A DNA stretch of 64,000 bases from Pseudobutyrivibrio xylanivorans (GCF_010906925.1 NZ_VTVE01000002.1:186001-250000), one strand, 5' to 3'; positions 1 to 8,482 are shown, numbered from the stretch's first letter. The notes: generated by a model not told the origin, from the sequence alone. Numbers and translations: made by a program.

Positions 1-189
1 ATCAAGTGTAATCTCACCCTCTGTAGCAGGATTCTGAGCTGTAAGAATTGATAAAAGTGTTGTCTTACCTGCTCCATTTCTACCAATCAATCCGTAGATT
101 TTCCCCGTCTCAATATCAATATTTACATTTTTAAGAACTGTATCTTTACCATATTTTTTTACAATATTTCTTCCCGATAATGTTGCCAT
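1..189 (-). CDS. ABC transporter ATP-binding protein (N-terminal part, cut by window start)
   Basis: Only the first 63 codons are present; the gene runs off the left edge. The start is ATG at 189, shortly after a TCCTCC (GGAGGA) ribosome site. The translation has the usual N-terminal ABC fold, with a Walker A motif GRNGAGKT at about residues 38-45. It follows the GntR gene by 16 bases, so the two form one operon. This GntR plus ABC ATPase order is that of YtrAB-type operons of Firmicutes, where the regulator represses its own ABC transporter. The substrate cannot be judged from this piece. Confidence 0.9.
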   Translation of the reverse strand, partial: MATLSGRNIVKKYGKDTVLKNVNIDIETGKIYGLIGRNGAGKTTLLSILTAQNPATEGEITLD

Positions 190-205
190 ATTTCCTCCTT
201 TTTCC

Positions 206-574
206 CTACATATCTAAATTACTATCAATCATCTTTTTAAGTTCTTCTTTGCTGATGCCTATTAATTTGGCTTCACTGATAATAGCCTTTACATAATTCT
301 CATAGAAACTATTTCTTCTAGTCTCCTGAATGCTGTTCTTTGCTCCATCCTTTACAAACATACCTATACCTCGCTTCTTGTATAATATGTCCTTGTCCAC
401 TAGAATATTGATTCCCTTTGCCGCAGTAGCCGGATTAATCTTATAGAACTTAGAAAGCTCTGTTGTGCTGGGCACCTGCTCTTCTTCTCTTAAAATATCC
501 CTTAATATTTCATCCTCTATCATTTCACTAATTTGGATATAAATGGATTTATCTTCCCCAAGATTTCCTTGCAC
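206..574 (-). CDS. GntR family transcriptional regulator, YtrA-like
   Basis: A 122-residue protein with an N-terminal GntR winged helix (about residues 10-78, including the S-T-T-E-L-S-K-F-Y recognition region) and only a short C-terminal tail, as in the YtrA subfamily. The start is GTG at 574, with AGGAGG at 581-587 six bases upstream. It heads an operon with an ABC ATPase. A perfect inverted repeat between its promoter and its start codon points to autorepression. YtrA-type regulators often respond to cell-envelope stress or peptide antibiotics; that role here is inference. Confidence 0.9.
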   Translation of the reverse strand: MQGNLGEDKSIYIQISEMIEDEILRDILREEEQVPSTTELSKFYKINPATAAKGINILVDKDILYKKRGIGMFVKDGAKNSIQETRRNSFYENYVKAIISEAKLIGISKEELKKMIDSNLDM

Positions 575-596
575 CTAATCACCTCCTGAGTAAGTT

Positions 597-620
597 GGTT
601 AATTACTTGTGTAATTAACC
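597..620. promoter_or_regulatory. Probable GntR (YtrA-type) operator, perfect inverted repeat
   Basis: Perfect 10-base arms GGTTAATTAC and GTAATTAACC are separated by TTGT. The site begins at the -10 box of the GntR promoter and covers the likely transcription start, where a bound repressor would block initiation. It is the only long dyad in this gap, so assignment to the adjacent GntR is a sound inference. Confidence 0.75.
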
Positions 621-646
621 ATAACACTAAAACACCTTTTTGTCAA
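618..646 (-). promoter_or_regulatory. Promoter of the GntR/ABC operon
   Basis: Read on the minus strand, TTGACA (641-646) and TATGGT (618-623) are 17 bases apart. This is a near-consensus housekeeping sigma promoter about 50 bases upstream of the GntR start, overlapped by the inverted repeat at 597-620. Confidence 0.75.
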
Positions 647-663
647 ACAAACTAAAAAAATAT

Positions 664-695
664 TTAAAAAAAGACTCCTGCATTTCGCAGGAGTC
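664..695 (-). terminator. Intrinsic terminator after phosphoglucomutase
   Basis: GACTCCTGC pairs perfectly with GCAGGAGTC around a 5-base loop, followed on the minus strand by seven or more T. It lies directly after the phosphoglucomutase stop codon. Confidence 0.9.
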
Positions 696-717
696 TATCA
701 ATAAACTATATTTTGTA

Positions 718-2400
718 TTACTTAAATATTGGCTTTAAAGCATCAGCAAGCTTTTCTTTCATTGCCTGTGCCTCATCAAGGTCCTTACCCTTTGTAGTAA
801 AGTATGTCTTGATCTTAGGCTCTGTACCTGAAGGACGAACTACTACTGTACATCCATTCTCCAAGCTGTAGATAAGTACATTGGCTGATGGAAGGCCTGT
901 CTCAGCTGTGTTCTTGTAATCTGTAACCTTTGAAATCTTGATTCCAGCAAAGTCAACTGGTGGCTTCTCACGAAGTGAGCTCATGATACCTGCCATTGTG
1001 TCCATTCCAGAAAGTCCAGGGAACTCAAAGGAATCTACCTTGTTGAGGTAACGGCCATACTCAGCATAAATCTCCTCAAGGCGCTGCTTAAGTGAGCTAC
1101 CGATGCTGCGATAGTAAGCTGCCATCTCACAGATAAGCATAGAGCCGATAACAGCATCCTTATCACGTACATATGGGCCTGCAAGATATCCGTATGATTC
1201 CTCAAATCCAAATATAAATCTATCTACCTGACCATCTGCTTCAAGACCTGCAATCTGGTCACCAATCCACTTAAATCCAGTAAGAACTGAACGAAGCTCT
1301 ACACCATAGTGCTCTGCTACAGCATCAGCAAGTGGAGTAGAAACAATTGACTTAACTGCAACTGGGTTCTTAGGCATAGTGCCCTTTTCAATACGACCTG
1401 CTGCAATGTAATCAAGAAGAAGTACACCTACTTCATTACCAGAAACAAGCTCATAGCTTCCATCTGGACACTTCATAGCGATACCAACTCTGTCTGCATC
1501 TGGGTCAGTTGCAAGCATAAGGTCTGCCCCCTCTTTCTCTGCAAGCTCAAGACCAAGCTTAAGTGCATCAAAAATCTCAGGGTTTGGATAGCTACATGTA
1601 GTGAAGTAACCATTAGGATACTCCTGCTCTGGAACTATTGTAATATCAGTAATACCAATGTCGTTAAGTACACGTGTAACTGGAACTAAGCCTGAGCCAT
1701 TAAGTGGGCTGTATACAAGCTTGAGTCCTGCTGTCTTGCAAAGGCCTGGGCGAACCTGACGCTCCTCAATAGCTGCATAGAAAGCATCCTTGCAATCATT
1801 GCCTACGAACTTGATAAGTCCCTTTTCAACACCCTCTGCAAATGAAATGACCTTTGCTCCTGTAAGTACATCTGTCTTTTGAATCTCAGCATAAACAATA
1901 GCTGCTGCATCATCAGTCATCTGACATCCATCTGGACCATATGCCTTGTAACCATTGTACTTAGCAGGGTTGTGTGATGCTGTCACCATGATACCTGCAT
2001 TACAATTGTAATATCTGGTAGCAAATGAAAGTGCTGGAACTGGCATAAGTGCATCGTAAATACGTACATTGATGCCATTGGCTGCAAGTACACCTGCTGC
2101 CTCCTTAGCAAATACATCACTCTTAAGACGGCTATCATAGCTGATAGCAACTGTCTGATTGCCACCCTGAGTCTTAACCCAGTTAGCAAGTCCCTGTGTA
2201 GCCTGACGAACTACGTAAATATTCATTCTGTTAGTACCTGCTCCAAGCACACCACGAAGTCCTGCTGTACCAAATGCAAGTGCAACAGCAAATCTATCTT
2301 TTATTTCTTCTTCATTCCCGCCAATCCTTGAAAGCTCTGGCTTAAGATCGCAGTCCTCTAAGTCTGCTGCAAGCCAACGCTCATATTCCTTCATATACAT
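718..2400 (-). CDS. pgcA: Phosphoglucomutase / phosphomannomutase (alpha-D-phosphohexomutase)
   Basis: A 560-residue cytoplasmic enzyme that interconverts glucose 1-phosphate and glucose 6-phosphate. The phosphoserine loop TASHNP is at residues 140-145 (Ser142), the metal-binding loop DPDADR at 299-304, a sugar-binding GFEESYGY segment near 400, and the phosphate-binding RPSGTEPK motif near the C-terminus. Length and motif order fit full-length Firmicutes PgcA. The start ATG at 2400 has AAGGAG upstream; a second ATG two codons later is possible. It would complete cellobiose phosphorolysis, since the GH94 enzyme at 59272 releases alpha-glucose 1-phosphate. Its own terminator makes it monocistronic or last in its unit. 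Confidence 0.95.
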   Translation of the reverse strand: MYMKEYERWLAADLEDCDLKPELSRIGGNEEEIKDRFAVALAFGTAGLRGVLGAGTNRMNIYVVRQATQGLANWVKTQGGNQTVAISYDSRLKSDVFAKEAAGVLAANGINVRIYDALMPVPALSFATRYYNCNAGIMVTASHNPAKYNGYKAYGPDGCQMTDDAAAIVYAEIQKTDVLTGAKVISFAEGVEKGLIKFVGNDCKDAFYAAIEERQVRPGLCKTAGLKLVYSPLNGSGLVPVTRVLNDIGITDITIVPEQEYPNGYFTTCSYPNPEIFDALKLGLELAEKEGADLMLATDPDADRVGIAMKCPDGSYELVSGNEVGVLLLDYIAAGRIEKGTMPKNPVAVKSIVSTPLADAVAEHYGVELRSVLTGFKWIGDQIAGLEADGQVDRFIFGFEESYGYLAGPYVRDKDAVIGSMLICEMAAYYRSIGSSLKQRLEEIYAEYGRYLNKVDSFEFPGLSGMDTMAGIMSSLREKPPVDFAGIKISKVTDYKNTAETGLPSANVLIYSLENGCTVVVRPSGTEPKIKTYFTTKGKDLDEAQAMKEKLADALKPIFK

Positions 2401-2477
2401 ATTTTCGTCTCCTTGTATATATACTTAAAACCTCTTTAATTTTAAGTTTTTAAGTTAGGCATGTCAAATCAATAATA

Positions 2478-2496
2478 GCCACCTATAAAAGGTGGC
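2478..2496 (-). terminator. Short hairpin after mtnN, weak terminator
   Basis: GCCACC pairs with GGTGGC around a 7-base loop just after the mtnN stop. The following minus-strand bases are TATTATTG rather than a clean T-run, so termination would be partial. Confidence 0.4.
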
Positions 2497-2503
2497 CATT
2501 AAT

Positions 2504-3190
2504 CTATTTAAGCTTTTTAATTACATCAAGTACGATTGCAATAGACTGTTCTGCCGCCTTACCTGCAAATGTATTGTAATCCATAGCACTGCCATCTGCA
2601 TCAGAGATTGAACGAATAAGTGCAAATGGAATGTTGTTAATGTAGCAAACATGGGCGATAGCACCGCCTTCCATATCTGCTGCAATAGCATTAAATTTTA
2701 AGTGGATGTTTTGGCGCTGTCTATCTGTATCAACAAATAGATCGCCAGATGCAATAACTCCTGTCTCATAAGGAATCTCTCTAGCCTTAAGAACATCTAC
2801 AACTACATTTCTAAGCTCTGGATCAGTATCGAAATTAATAACGTTGATTCCTGATACAAGACCTGCTGGATCTCCAATAGCTGTTGTGTTCATATCATGC
2901 TGTACCGCTGACTCTGCAACTGCCACGTTAAGAACCTTAAGGTCCTTTACAAGTGAACCTGCAACGCCGATATTGATAACCTTCTCAACTCCAAAATGGA
3001 GAATCATTATCTCTGTACATACTGCTGCAAATACCTTGCCAATGCCGCTAACTGCAGCAACTACATCGATGCCATCGATTTTGCCAGATATAAACTCTAT
3101 GCCACTGATAACTTCTACCTTGGCCCCCTTAATAGATGGCTTAAGGTTCTCAATCTCAATCTGCATAGCGCCAATAATTCCTAATTTCAT
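2504..3190 (-). CDS. mtnN: 5'-methylthioadenosine/S-adenosylhomocysteine nucleosidase
   Basis: A 228-residue cytoplasmic nucleosidase of the usual length. It removes adenine from methylthioadenosine and S-adenosylhomocysteine. The N-terminal MKLGIIGAM with a following acidic helix, the GVAGSL segment (about 76-81), the AADMEGGAIAHVC motif (about 170-182) and the RSISDAD motif (about 193-199, holding the catalytic Asp) are all present. luxS lies immediately upstream in the same direction (its stop is about 38 bases before this start), so the two steps from S-adenosylhomocysteine to homocysteine are encoded together. Confidence 0.95.
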   Translation of the reverse strand: MKLGIIGAMQIEIENLKPSIKGAKVEVISGIEFISGKIDGIDVVAAVSGIGKVFAAVCTEIMILHFGVEKVINIGVAGSLVKDLKVLNVAVAESAVQHDMNTTAIGDPAGLVSGINVINFDTDPELRNVVVDVLKAREIPYETGVIASGDLFVDTDRQRQNIHLKFNAIAADMEGGAIAHVCYINNIPFALIRSISDADGSAMDYNTFAGKAAEQSIAIVLDVIKKLK

Positions 3191-3228
3191 ATAAGCTCTC
3201 CTTTACAGCGATTAATATTATCTTGATG

Positions 3229-3693
3229 TTATTTTGTTGGGTATGAAAACTCCATATTGGTCCATGAGTTAAGAACCTCAAGGTACTTAGCACACTCAGT
3301 CTTAGCAAGATTGATGTCCAAGTTCTCATAGTGACCACACTCGATAGCTGACTTGCCGAACACATCACCCTCATGGTCAACTGTCTGCTTAAATACTTTC
3401 TTAACAACCTCAAATGTCTTAACAGAATCTACGCCCTTAACAACAAGGTAAAAACCTGTCTGACATCCCATTGGTCCAAAGTAGATTACATGATCTGCAA
3501 TCTCAGAGTTGCGAATATATGTGGCAATCATATGCTCAACAGAATGCATTGTTGCATTGTCCATATAATCCCCAGCATTAGGCTTTCTAGTACGAAGATC
3601 ATAAGTGATGATATCTCCATCATCTACTCGTGAAATGTAAAATCCTGGTGTAAGTACATTGTGGTCAATTGTAAAGCTTTTAATTTTTTCCAT
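3229..3693 (-). CDS. luxS: S-ribosylhomocysteine lyase (AI-2 synthase)
   Basis: LuxS cleaves S-ribosylhomocysteine to homocysteine and the AI-2 precursor. From ATG 3693 the protein has 154 residues, the normal length. Metal ligands are His50 and His54 (HSVEH) and Cys119 (ECGHYENLD); Cys77 in GPMGCQTG is the catalytic cysteine. A longer reading frame opens at 3723, but AGAGG sits 8 bases before 3693 and MEKIKSFTIDH is the standard LuxS N-terminus, so I use 3693. It is followed by mtnN and preceded by a DJ-1 family gene 50 bases upstream; all three probably use the promoter at 4327-4355. Confidence 0.96.
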   Translation of the reverse strand: MEKIKSFTIDHNVLTPGFYISRVDDGDIITYDLRTRKPNAGDYMDNATMHSVEHMIATYIRNSEIADHVIYFGPMGCQTGFYLVVKGVDSVKTFEVVKKVFKQTVDHEGDVFGKSAIECGHYENLDINLAKTECAKYLEVLNSWTNMEFSYPTK

Positions 3694-3743
3694 CTTATGT
3701 CCTCTTTCTAATGTAGCGCCCATATTATAAAGGCTTTATTCTA

Positions 3744-4292
3744 TTATTTGTATACTACAGACTTTGCTATCTTGTCTGCTGCTTCATCACCCTGAAATGT
3801 CTTAATAATCTCAAGGGCAAATGGTATTGCTGTGCCAAGTCCTCGGCTTGTGATGATATTGCCATCGTGACAAACTGCATCCGTAGACACATTGGCACCT
3901 AGCAAATCACCCTCCATTCCTGGATAGCATGTAGCCTTCTTGCCCTGAAGCAATCCAGCCTTGCCAAATACTGTAGGAGCTGCGCAAATAGCAGCAAGTC
4001 CCTTTTTAGAAGTATTAAAGCCATGAACCTGATCCATAAGTGGCTCACATAGCTCTAAGTTAAGTGTGCCTGGCATACCGCCTGGAAGCACAAGCATATC
4101 TGCACTATCAAAATTAACCTGCTCAATAAGCTTGTCGCAGACTGTCATAATACCATGACTGCCTGGTACCCTCTTATTGCCAGTGATAGATACCATCTCT
4201 ATTTCAATTCCTGCACGTCTAAGTAAATCAACAACTGTAAGGGCTTCGATTTCCTCGTGGCCCTCTGCCATAAAAATCAATACTTTACTCAT
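3744..4292 (-). CDS. DJ-1/PfpI family protein
   Basis: A 182-residue single-domain protein of the DJ-1/YajL group. The nucleophile elbow is AAICAAP with Cys103, and the conserved N-terminal glutamate lies in GHEEIE (residues 11-16). Relatives act as glyoxalases/deglycases or redox-sensitive chaperones; the exact activity cannot be read from sequence. It is the first gene of a likely three-gene unit with luxS and mtnN, which suggests a link to methyl-cycle or carbonyl stress, but this is only context. Confidence 0.9.
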   Translation of the reverse strand: MSKVLIFMAEGHEEIEALTVVDLLRRAGIEIEMVSITGNKRVPGSHGIMTVCDKLIEQVNFDSADMLVLPGGMPGTLNLELCEPLMDQVHGFNTSKKGLAAICAAPTVFGKAGLLQGKKATCYPGMEGDLLGANVSTDAVCHDGNIITSRGLGTAIPFALEIIKTFQGDEAADKIAKSVVYK

Positions 4293-4326
4293 AGCTACCT
4301 CCCGTCTACAAAAATCTCATAGGTCT

Positions 4327-4355
4327 ATTATATATAGTATTTATGCATTAAACAA
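4327..4355 (-). promoter_or_regulatory. Promoter upstream of the DJ-1/luxS/mtnN unit
   Basis: On the minus strand, TTGTTT (4350-4355) and a perfect TATAAT (4327-4332) are 17 bases apart, about 35 bases before the DJ-1 family start codon. Confidence 0.65.
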
Positions 4356-4395
4356 ACACTTTCGCCAATCTTTATGCCTATTTCTTTCTCAATAA

Positions 4396-4971
4396 CTATT
4401 TTCGAGTAATGACTAAATATATCACTAAACCAATAAAAATTAAGAACCAAAGAGCAATTGCTGTAGTGACAATTCTTTTAAAGCGGGTGTTGGTATACAA
4501 ATATCCACCAAATGGAAGAGATAGTATCAGTCCGTCCACATCAACATATTTAGCTACTCCATCAACAAGCTCGTCTATTACAGGGAATTTCACACCATGG
4601 CTTTCCTCTTCGCCCACATAGTCAAAAAGATATACCAATTCCTTAGGATTATCCTTTACCTCTGACATTGCCTTCTTACACAAGTCCTTTGATGCTTTAA
4701 TTCTCTTTTCTTCTTCATTAAGTGCCTCCAGCTGAATGTTTATGGCATCAGAAATGTTAACATTGCTTTTCAAAATTTCAGTAATAGTCTCTATGGTTAC
4801 CCCCATTTTCCTGAGAACTATTATCTGCTTCAGCTCACTAATATCCTCTTCACTATAATTCCTGTATTTGCTTTCCTTGTCTCTATCAGGCCCTATAAGC
4901 CCTTTTTTCTCATAGAATCTTATGTTGCTAACAGAAATGCCTAAAGTTTCAGATACTTCTCCTATTTTCAT
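4396..4971 (-). CDS. MerR family regulator with C-terminal membrane helix
   Basis: A 191-residue protein. Residues 1-70 form a MerR winged helix (MKIGEVSETLGISVSNIRFYEKKGL), followed by a coiled-coil dimerisation stretch (about 80-115) and, unusually, a hydrophobic segment at about 166-188 (LWFLIFIGLVIYLVI) that ends in charged residues. It should thus be a membrane-tethered MerR. The start codon lies inside the end of the upstream MutS-like gene (23-base overlap), so the two are translationally coupled. No metal-binding cysteine pattern is seen, so the signal is unknown. Confidence 0.85.
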   Translation of the reverse strand: MKIGEVSETLGISVSNIRFYEKKGLIGPDRDKESKYRNYSEEDISELKQIIVLRKMGVTIETITEILKSNVNISDAINIQLEALNEEEKRIKASKDLCKKAMSEVKDNPKELVYLFDYVGEEESHGVKFPVIDELVDGVAKYVDVDGLILSLPFGGYLYTNTRFKRIVTTAIALWFLIFIGLVIYLVITRK

Positions 4972-6469
4972 TTAAGTAACTCCTTGCATTTGTAATGATT
5001 TCCTTTGGATACTGTAAATATTCTAACAGTGCAATAGCATTTTTACTACTGCTTACTCCTTCATGAATCTTGTAATCAAAAACTATCTTGTTTTCTAATA
5101 TTTGACTGTCAAAATGAAAATTAACATATCCTCTTTGGGATGTAAGTTCCATATCGTGGGTGGCTATAATCACATAAACATCCTTATCCTCCAGATAATT
5201 AAGTATTGCCTTTGAGGCTGCTACTCGCTCCGTAGTATTAGTTCCCTTTAAAATCTCATCTATCACAATAAATAGCTTTTCTTTTGATTCACTTACCTCT
5301 TCCAAAATTCGCTTTATATAGTTGGCCTCCCTGTAGTAATAGCTCTCATGGGATATCACATCATCCCTAAGGGCCATGCATGTCATGACTGTCATTTTAG
5401 GTAGGATAAACCTAGTTGCTGTAACTGTATTTATAGATTGAGCAAGAATAGCACATATAGCTAACGCCTTTATAAATGTGGATTTCCCTGCTGCATTAGG
5501 GCCGGTGATTATAACTTTATTATCAATGGAAAAATCATTTTCTACTGGCTTTTCTATAAGGGGATGTACTAGGCCTTCCATTTTTAGCTGGCTATCAGAA
5601 AACTCTGGTGTGCACCATTTATCTATACGGCCTCTATATTCTGCTATATTCATGGCGCAGTCTATCCTTCCAATCATTTGCAAAATCAGAAGTACATCCT
5701 GCTCCTTTTTATATATACCCTTCATCACAAGATTATAGATGGCTATGTCATATAATAAGACACCATAAATATACTCCATCGCCATCACTACCACATCTTG
5801 GGTGAAGCTGGCTCTTTTTCTAGAAATCACCCCCATCATGATTCTACTTAGATTTTTAATATTCTGATACGCTCTTTTCTCCGACTCAGAAATATATCTG
5901 CTAAGAGTCTGATTTTTAATTAAAGCTCCTGCATTATCATATATTTCCTTAAATGACATCATTGTATTGATAAATATCTCATACTTTCTCTTTACAAATA
6001 AATATATTGTAAGATTTATAAGGCCATTCCCCACTAAGGCTGCTATGAGAAATGGACTTTGGGTCACAATAGCCATAATTCCCAAAATAACAAGTGTTAT
6101 TTGAAGTAAATTAATAAGCCACCCATTATCTATAAGTAGCATGTCGCTGTCCTTAAGTAGTTCATATAGGTAATAGCTTTCTGTCATCTTGCCTATTTTC
6201 TTTAGCCTATCCTTTATAGACGTTTTCAGTTTGCTCTCTTCTTCAAATTCTTCTATTAAATCTTCTGGAATATTAACATCTGAGCAATGCAGCATGTGAT
6301 ACAGATACTGCTCTCCTAAAAAACATTCTCCATGATTAACCTCAAGAAACACCTGATCCAGCTCTAAATCATTCCAAGTAATGTCATCCACCTTTCCTGG
6401 ACTCATTTTTTCATGCATTCTTCTAACCAGGTTCATCCTATCTTTTGCGTCATAATAGAATTCTTTCAT
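4949..6469 (-). CDS. Membrane-anchored MutS-like ATPase (MutS core plus domain V)
   Basis: A 506-residue protein. The C-terminal half has the MutS ATPase: Walker A TGPNAAGKST at about 324-333, a Walker B region LFIVIDEILKGTNTTER and a signature-like region ATHDMEL. The N-terminal half is predicted helical and carries two hydrophobic segments at about 120-165 (LLQITLVILGIMAIV and FLIAALVGNGLINLTIYLF), which true MutS lacks. It also lacks the mismatch-binding domain I. Many Firmicutes encode such MutS-related membrane proteins, but their function is not established. It is cotranscribed with the downstream MerR gene. Confidence 0.88.
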   Translation of the reverse strand: MKEFYYDAKDRMNLVRRMHEKMSPGKVDDITWNDLELDQVFLEVNHGECFLGEQYLYHMLHCSDVNIPEDLIEEFEEESKLKTSIKDRLKKIGKMTESYYLYELLKDSDMLLIDNGWLINLLQITLVILGIMAIVTQSPFLIAALVGNGLINLTIYLFVKRKYEIFINTMMSFKEIYDNAGALIKNQTLSRYISESEKRAYQNIKNLSRIMMGVISRKRASFTQDVVVMAMEYIYGVLLYDIAIYNLVMKGIYKKEQDVLLILQMIGRIDCAMNIAEYRGRIDKWCTPEFSDSQLKMEGLVHPLIEKPVENDFSIDNKVIITGPNAAGKSTFIKALAICAILAQSINTVTATRFILPKMTVMTCMALRDDVISHESYYYREANYIKRILEEVSESKEKLFIVIDEILKGTNTTERVAASKAILNYLEDKDVYVIIATHDMELTSQRGYVNFHFDSQILENKIVFDYKIHEGVSSSKNAIALLEYLQYPKEIITNARSYLNENRRSI

Positions 6470-6496
6470 ACTTTATACCTCCTGTTTGTCAGGGAT

Positions 6497-6525
6497 TTTA
6501 AAGTATGAACCAGGTTTAGAGTCAA
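6497..6525 (-). promoter_or_regulatory. Promoter of the MutS-like/MerR operon
   Basis: TTGACT (6520-6525) and TTTAAA (6497-6502) are 17 bases apart on the minus strand; an AGGAGG ribosome site precedes the ATG at 6469. The 17-base spacing is not the 19-20 bases typical of classical MerR-activated promoters. Confidence 0.6.
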
Positions 6526-6547
6526 TGATTTATTTAAAAAATTCAAT

Positions 6548-6575
6548 AAAAAAGGCCATGGACAACACCATAGCC
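6548..6575 (-). terminator. Intrinsic terminator of the MarR-GNAT-permease-thioredoxin operon
   Basis: The arms GGCCATGG and CCATAGCC (6554-6575) pair with one G-U around a 6-base loop and are followed by six T on the minus strand. It is nearly identical to the terminator at 9015-9042. Confidence 0.88.
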
Positions 6576-6604
6576 TAATAATCTATAAACAATCCTTTGA
6601 ATAA

Positions 6605-6928
6605 TTAGCCAACCAACAATTCTTTTAGACTGTTTTCATCAATACCATTATTACAGGCAATAACATTATCATCTACAACAATAGCCGGTCTACTAATTAT
6701 TCCATATTCACTTGCAAATTCAATGCTGTCCGTATATGAAAGCTTTACTGCAACATTTAATTCCTGAACTTTTTTCTTTAATTGCTCATATAAATTATAA
6801 CCACTCTTGCAACAGCTGCTTCCTACCACAGTAACATTCTTTAGTTCACAGCCTTCTACCATATTTACAAATTCGTTCTCGATATCACAACATTCTTTTT
6901 GCTTGCTCAATAAATCAAATAAATTCAT
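6605..6928 (-). CDS. Cysteine-rich thioredoxin-fold protein
   Basis: A 107-residue protein with a thioredoxin-like fold: a beta-strand NVTVVGSS followed by vicinal Cys39-Cys40 at the position of the usual CxxC, and a cis-proline segment SRPAIVV (Pro81). Further cysteines are Cys13-Cys14, Cys27 and Cys94. It resembles the small thioredoxin-like proteins (TM0996 type) often encoded beside ArsP/DUF318 permeases. Here it follows the permease by only 10 bases, so the pair likely acts together. A redox role or trivalent-metalloid binding is inference; vicinal thiols are the usual ligands for As(III). Confidence 0.75.
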   Translation of the reverse strand: MNLFDLLSKQKECCDIENEFVNMVEGCELKNVTVVGSSCCKSGYNLYEQLKKKVQELNVAVKLSYTDSIEFASEYGIISRPAIVVDDNVIACNNGIDENSLKELLVG

Positions 6929-6938
6929 TTTTCTGTCC

Positions 6939-7949
6939 TCAAATTAGTAATATATTTTGTATTATGTTAAACATGTATCCTACAATCATAATTCCCACCA
7001 AACATATTGCTAGGAAGGCAAAAAACAACTTTCCTTTTATTATCTTTTTCAGCATTATAAGTGATGGCAAAGAAAGTGTAGTGATGGACATCATAAATGC
7101 CAAAATCACTCCAAGATATGCTCCTTTTTTCAATAAAGCCTCTGCAATTGCAATGGTCTGAAATATATCCGCATATACCGGTGCACCTAGTAAAGTTGCT
7201 ATCAATACAGCAAAAGGATTTCCCTTACCAAGAATTCTCACAACCAGTTCCTTTGGAATCCAATTATGAATAAATGCACCTACGCCCACTCCAAGGATTA
7301 TAAAAATCCATATATTTTTAATTGTATTAAAAGCCTCTCTAAGCCCAATTTTTATTCTATCTTTTTGAGTCTGGTTTAAAATTTGTACCTGAGTATACTT
7401 TCCTTTATTTCTAACAAACTCTTCTACTTCATTCTCCATATGAAGAGCTCCAATAATCCAGCCCCCTACGATTGCAATTATCAGTCCTGTAGCAATATAG
7501 ACAATCGCAACCTTCCAGCCAAAGACACTTGCTAACAATACACATGAAGCAATATCAACCATTGGTGAAGATATTAAAAAGGAGAATGTTACTCCCACCG
7601 GTAGGCCTGCGTTGGTAAAACCTATAAATATAGGAATAGACGAACAGGAACAAAATGATGTAACTGTTCCAAATAATGCAGCTGCTATATTTGCCCATAA
7701 ACCATTGAGTTTATCCAAAACAGCTCTCGTTTTTTCAGGAGGAATATAAGTTTCAATGTAGCCAAAGAATGTAATCAAACTAAACAGCAATAGCATAATT
7801 TTAATTGTGTCATAAACAAAAAAATGTATGCTTCCTCCCAGCTTGCTTTCAATATCAACTCCAATCATTGTAAGAAATCTGCCGGTGCATGTAGCCAACC
7901 ACTCCATTCCTAAAAGCTCATCCTGTACAAATCTAAGTATTTTTCCCAT
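6939..7949 (-). CDS. ArsP/DUF318-type permease
   Basis: A 336-residue integral membrane protein with about eight predicted helices in two halves. It carries the family segment around CSCSS (residues 100-104) with PIFIGFTNAGLPVG and FLISSPMVD after it, and a matching second half (NPFAVLIATLLGAPVY, about 245-260). Characterised ArsP members export trivalent organoarsenicals; others in the family are only called putative permeases. The neighbours are a PAT-like acetyltransferase upstream and a cysteine-rich thioredoxin downstream, with gaps of 14 and 10 bases. Confidence 0.85.
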   Translation of the reverse strand: MGKILRFVQDELLGMEWLATCTGRFLTMIGVDIESKLGGSIHFFVYDTIKIMLLLFSLITFFGYIETYIPPEKTRAVLDKLNGLWANIAAALFGTVTSFCSCSSIPIFIGFTNAGLPVGVTFSFLISSPMVDIASCVLLASVFGWKVAIVYIATGLIIAIVGGWIIGALHMENEVEEFVRNKGKYTQVQILNQTQKDRIKIGLREAFNTIKNIWIFIILGVGVGAFIHNWIPKELVVRILGKGNPFAVLIATLLGAPVYADIFQTIAIAEALLKKGAYLGVILAFMMSITTLSLPSLIMLKKIIKGKLFFAFLAICLVGIMIVGYMFNIIQNILLI

Positions 7950-7963
7950 TGTGTCTCTCTACT

Positions 7964-8449
7964 TTAAACTATCATCTGACTTCTTTTTTCCATCAATGTT
8001 GTATCTTGCCAAATACCAAATCTATCTTTTGCTATTTTTTCTCTAATTCCAATAACTCTAAAGCCACATTTTTCATGCAATTTAATGCTGCTCTCATTTA
8101 TAGAAAAAATTGCAGAATATAGACTCCAATAACCATTCTTTTCGCTTTCAGAACATAAATGAGATAAAAGAGCTGTTCCTATTCCTCTATTCTGCCAAGC
8201 TTCATCTACATAAACACTGACCTCCACAGCTCCTTTGTATACACATCTACCTGATGTAGGTGCTATAGTAATCCAACCACATACTACGCCATCTTCCTCA
8301 TAGACATATCTGCATTCCTTGCAATGTGCTGCATCCCATTCTTCAAATGAAGGGCTTTGGGTATTAAATGTGGAAATCCCTCTTTCTAATGCCTGCTGGT
8401 ATATTTCATTAACTCTGTTCCAGTCTTCAGGTCTCATCTCTCTAATCAT
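7964..8449 (-). CDS. GNAT N-acetyltransferase of the phosphinothricin/arsinothricin acetyltransferase group
   Basis: A 161-residue GNAT enzyme. The N-terminus (MIREMRPEDWNRVNEIYQQA, then STFNTQSPSFEEW) matches the PAT/bar group, with the acetyl-CoA loop QNRGIGTALLSHL at about 98-110 and the C-terminal LHEKCGFR motif at about 135-142. Related enzymes acetylate phosphinothricin, methionine sulfoximine or, for ArsN1, the arsenical antibiotic arsinothricin. Its place between a MarR gene and an ArsP-like permease gene favours an ArsN-like role, but substrate cannot be assigned by sequence alone. Confidence 0.85.
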   Translation of the reverse strand: MIREMRPEDWNRVNEIYQQALERGISTFNTQSPSFEEWDAAHCKECRYVYEEDGVVCGWITIAPTSGRCVYKGAVEVSVYVDEAWQNRGIGTALLSHLCSESEKNGYWSLYSAIFSINESSIKLHEKCGFRVIGIREKIAKDRFGIWQDTTLMEKRSQMIV

Positions 8450-8482
8450 AGCAATATACCTCTTTTCTTTTTGTGACTTCTG

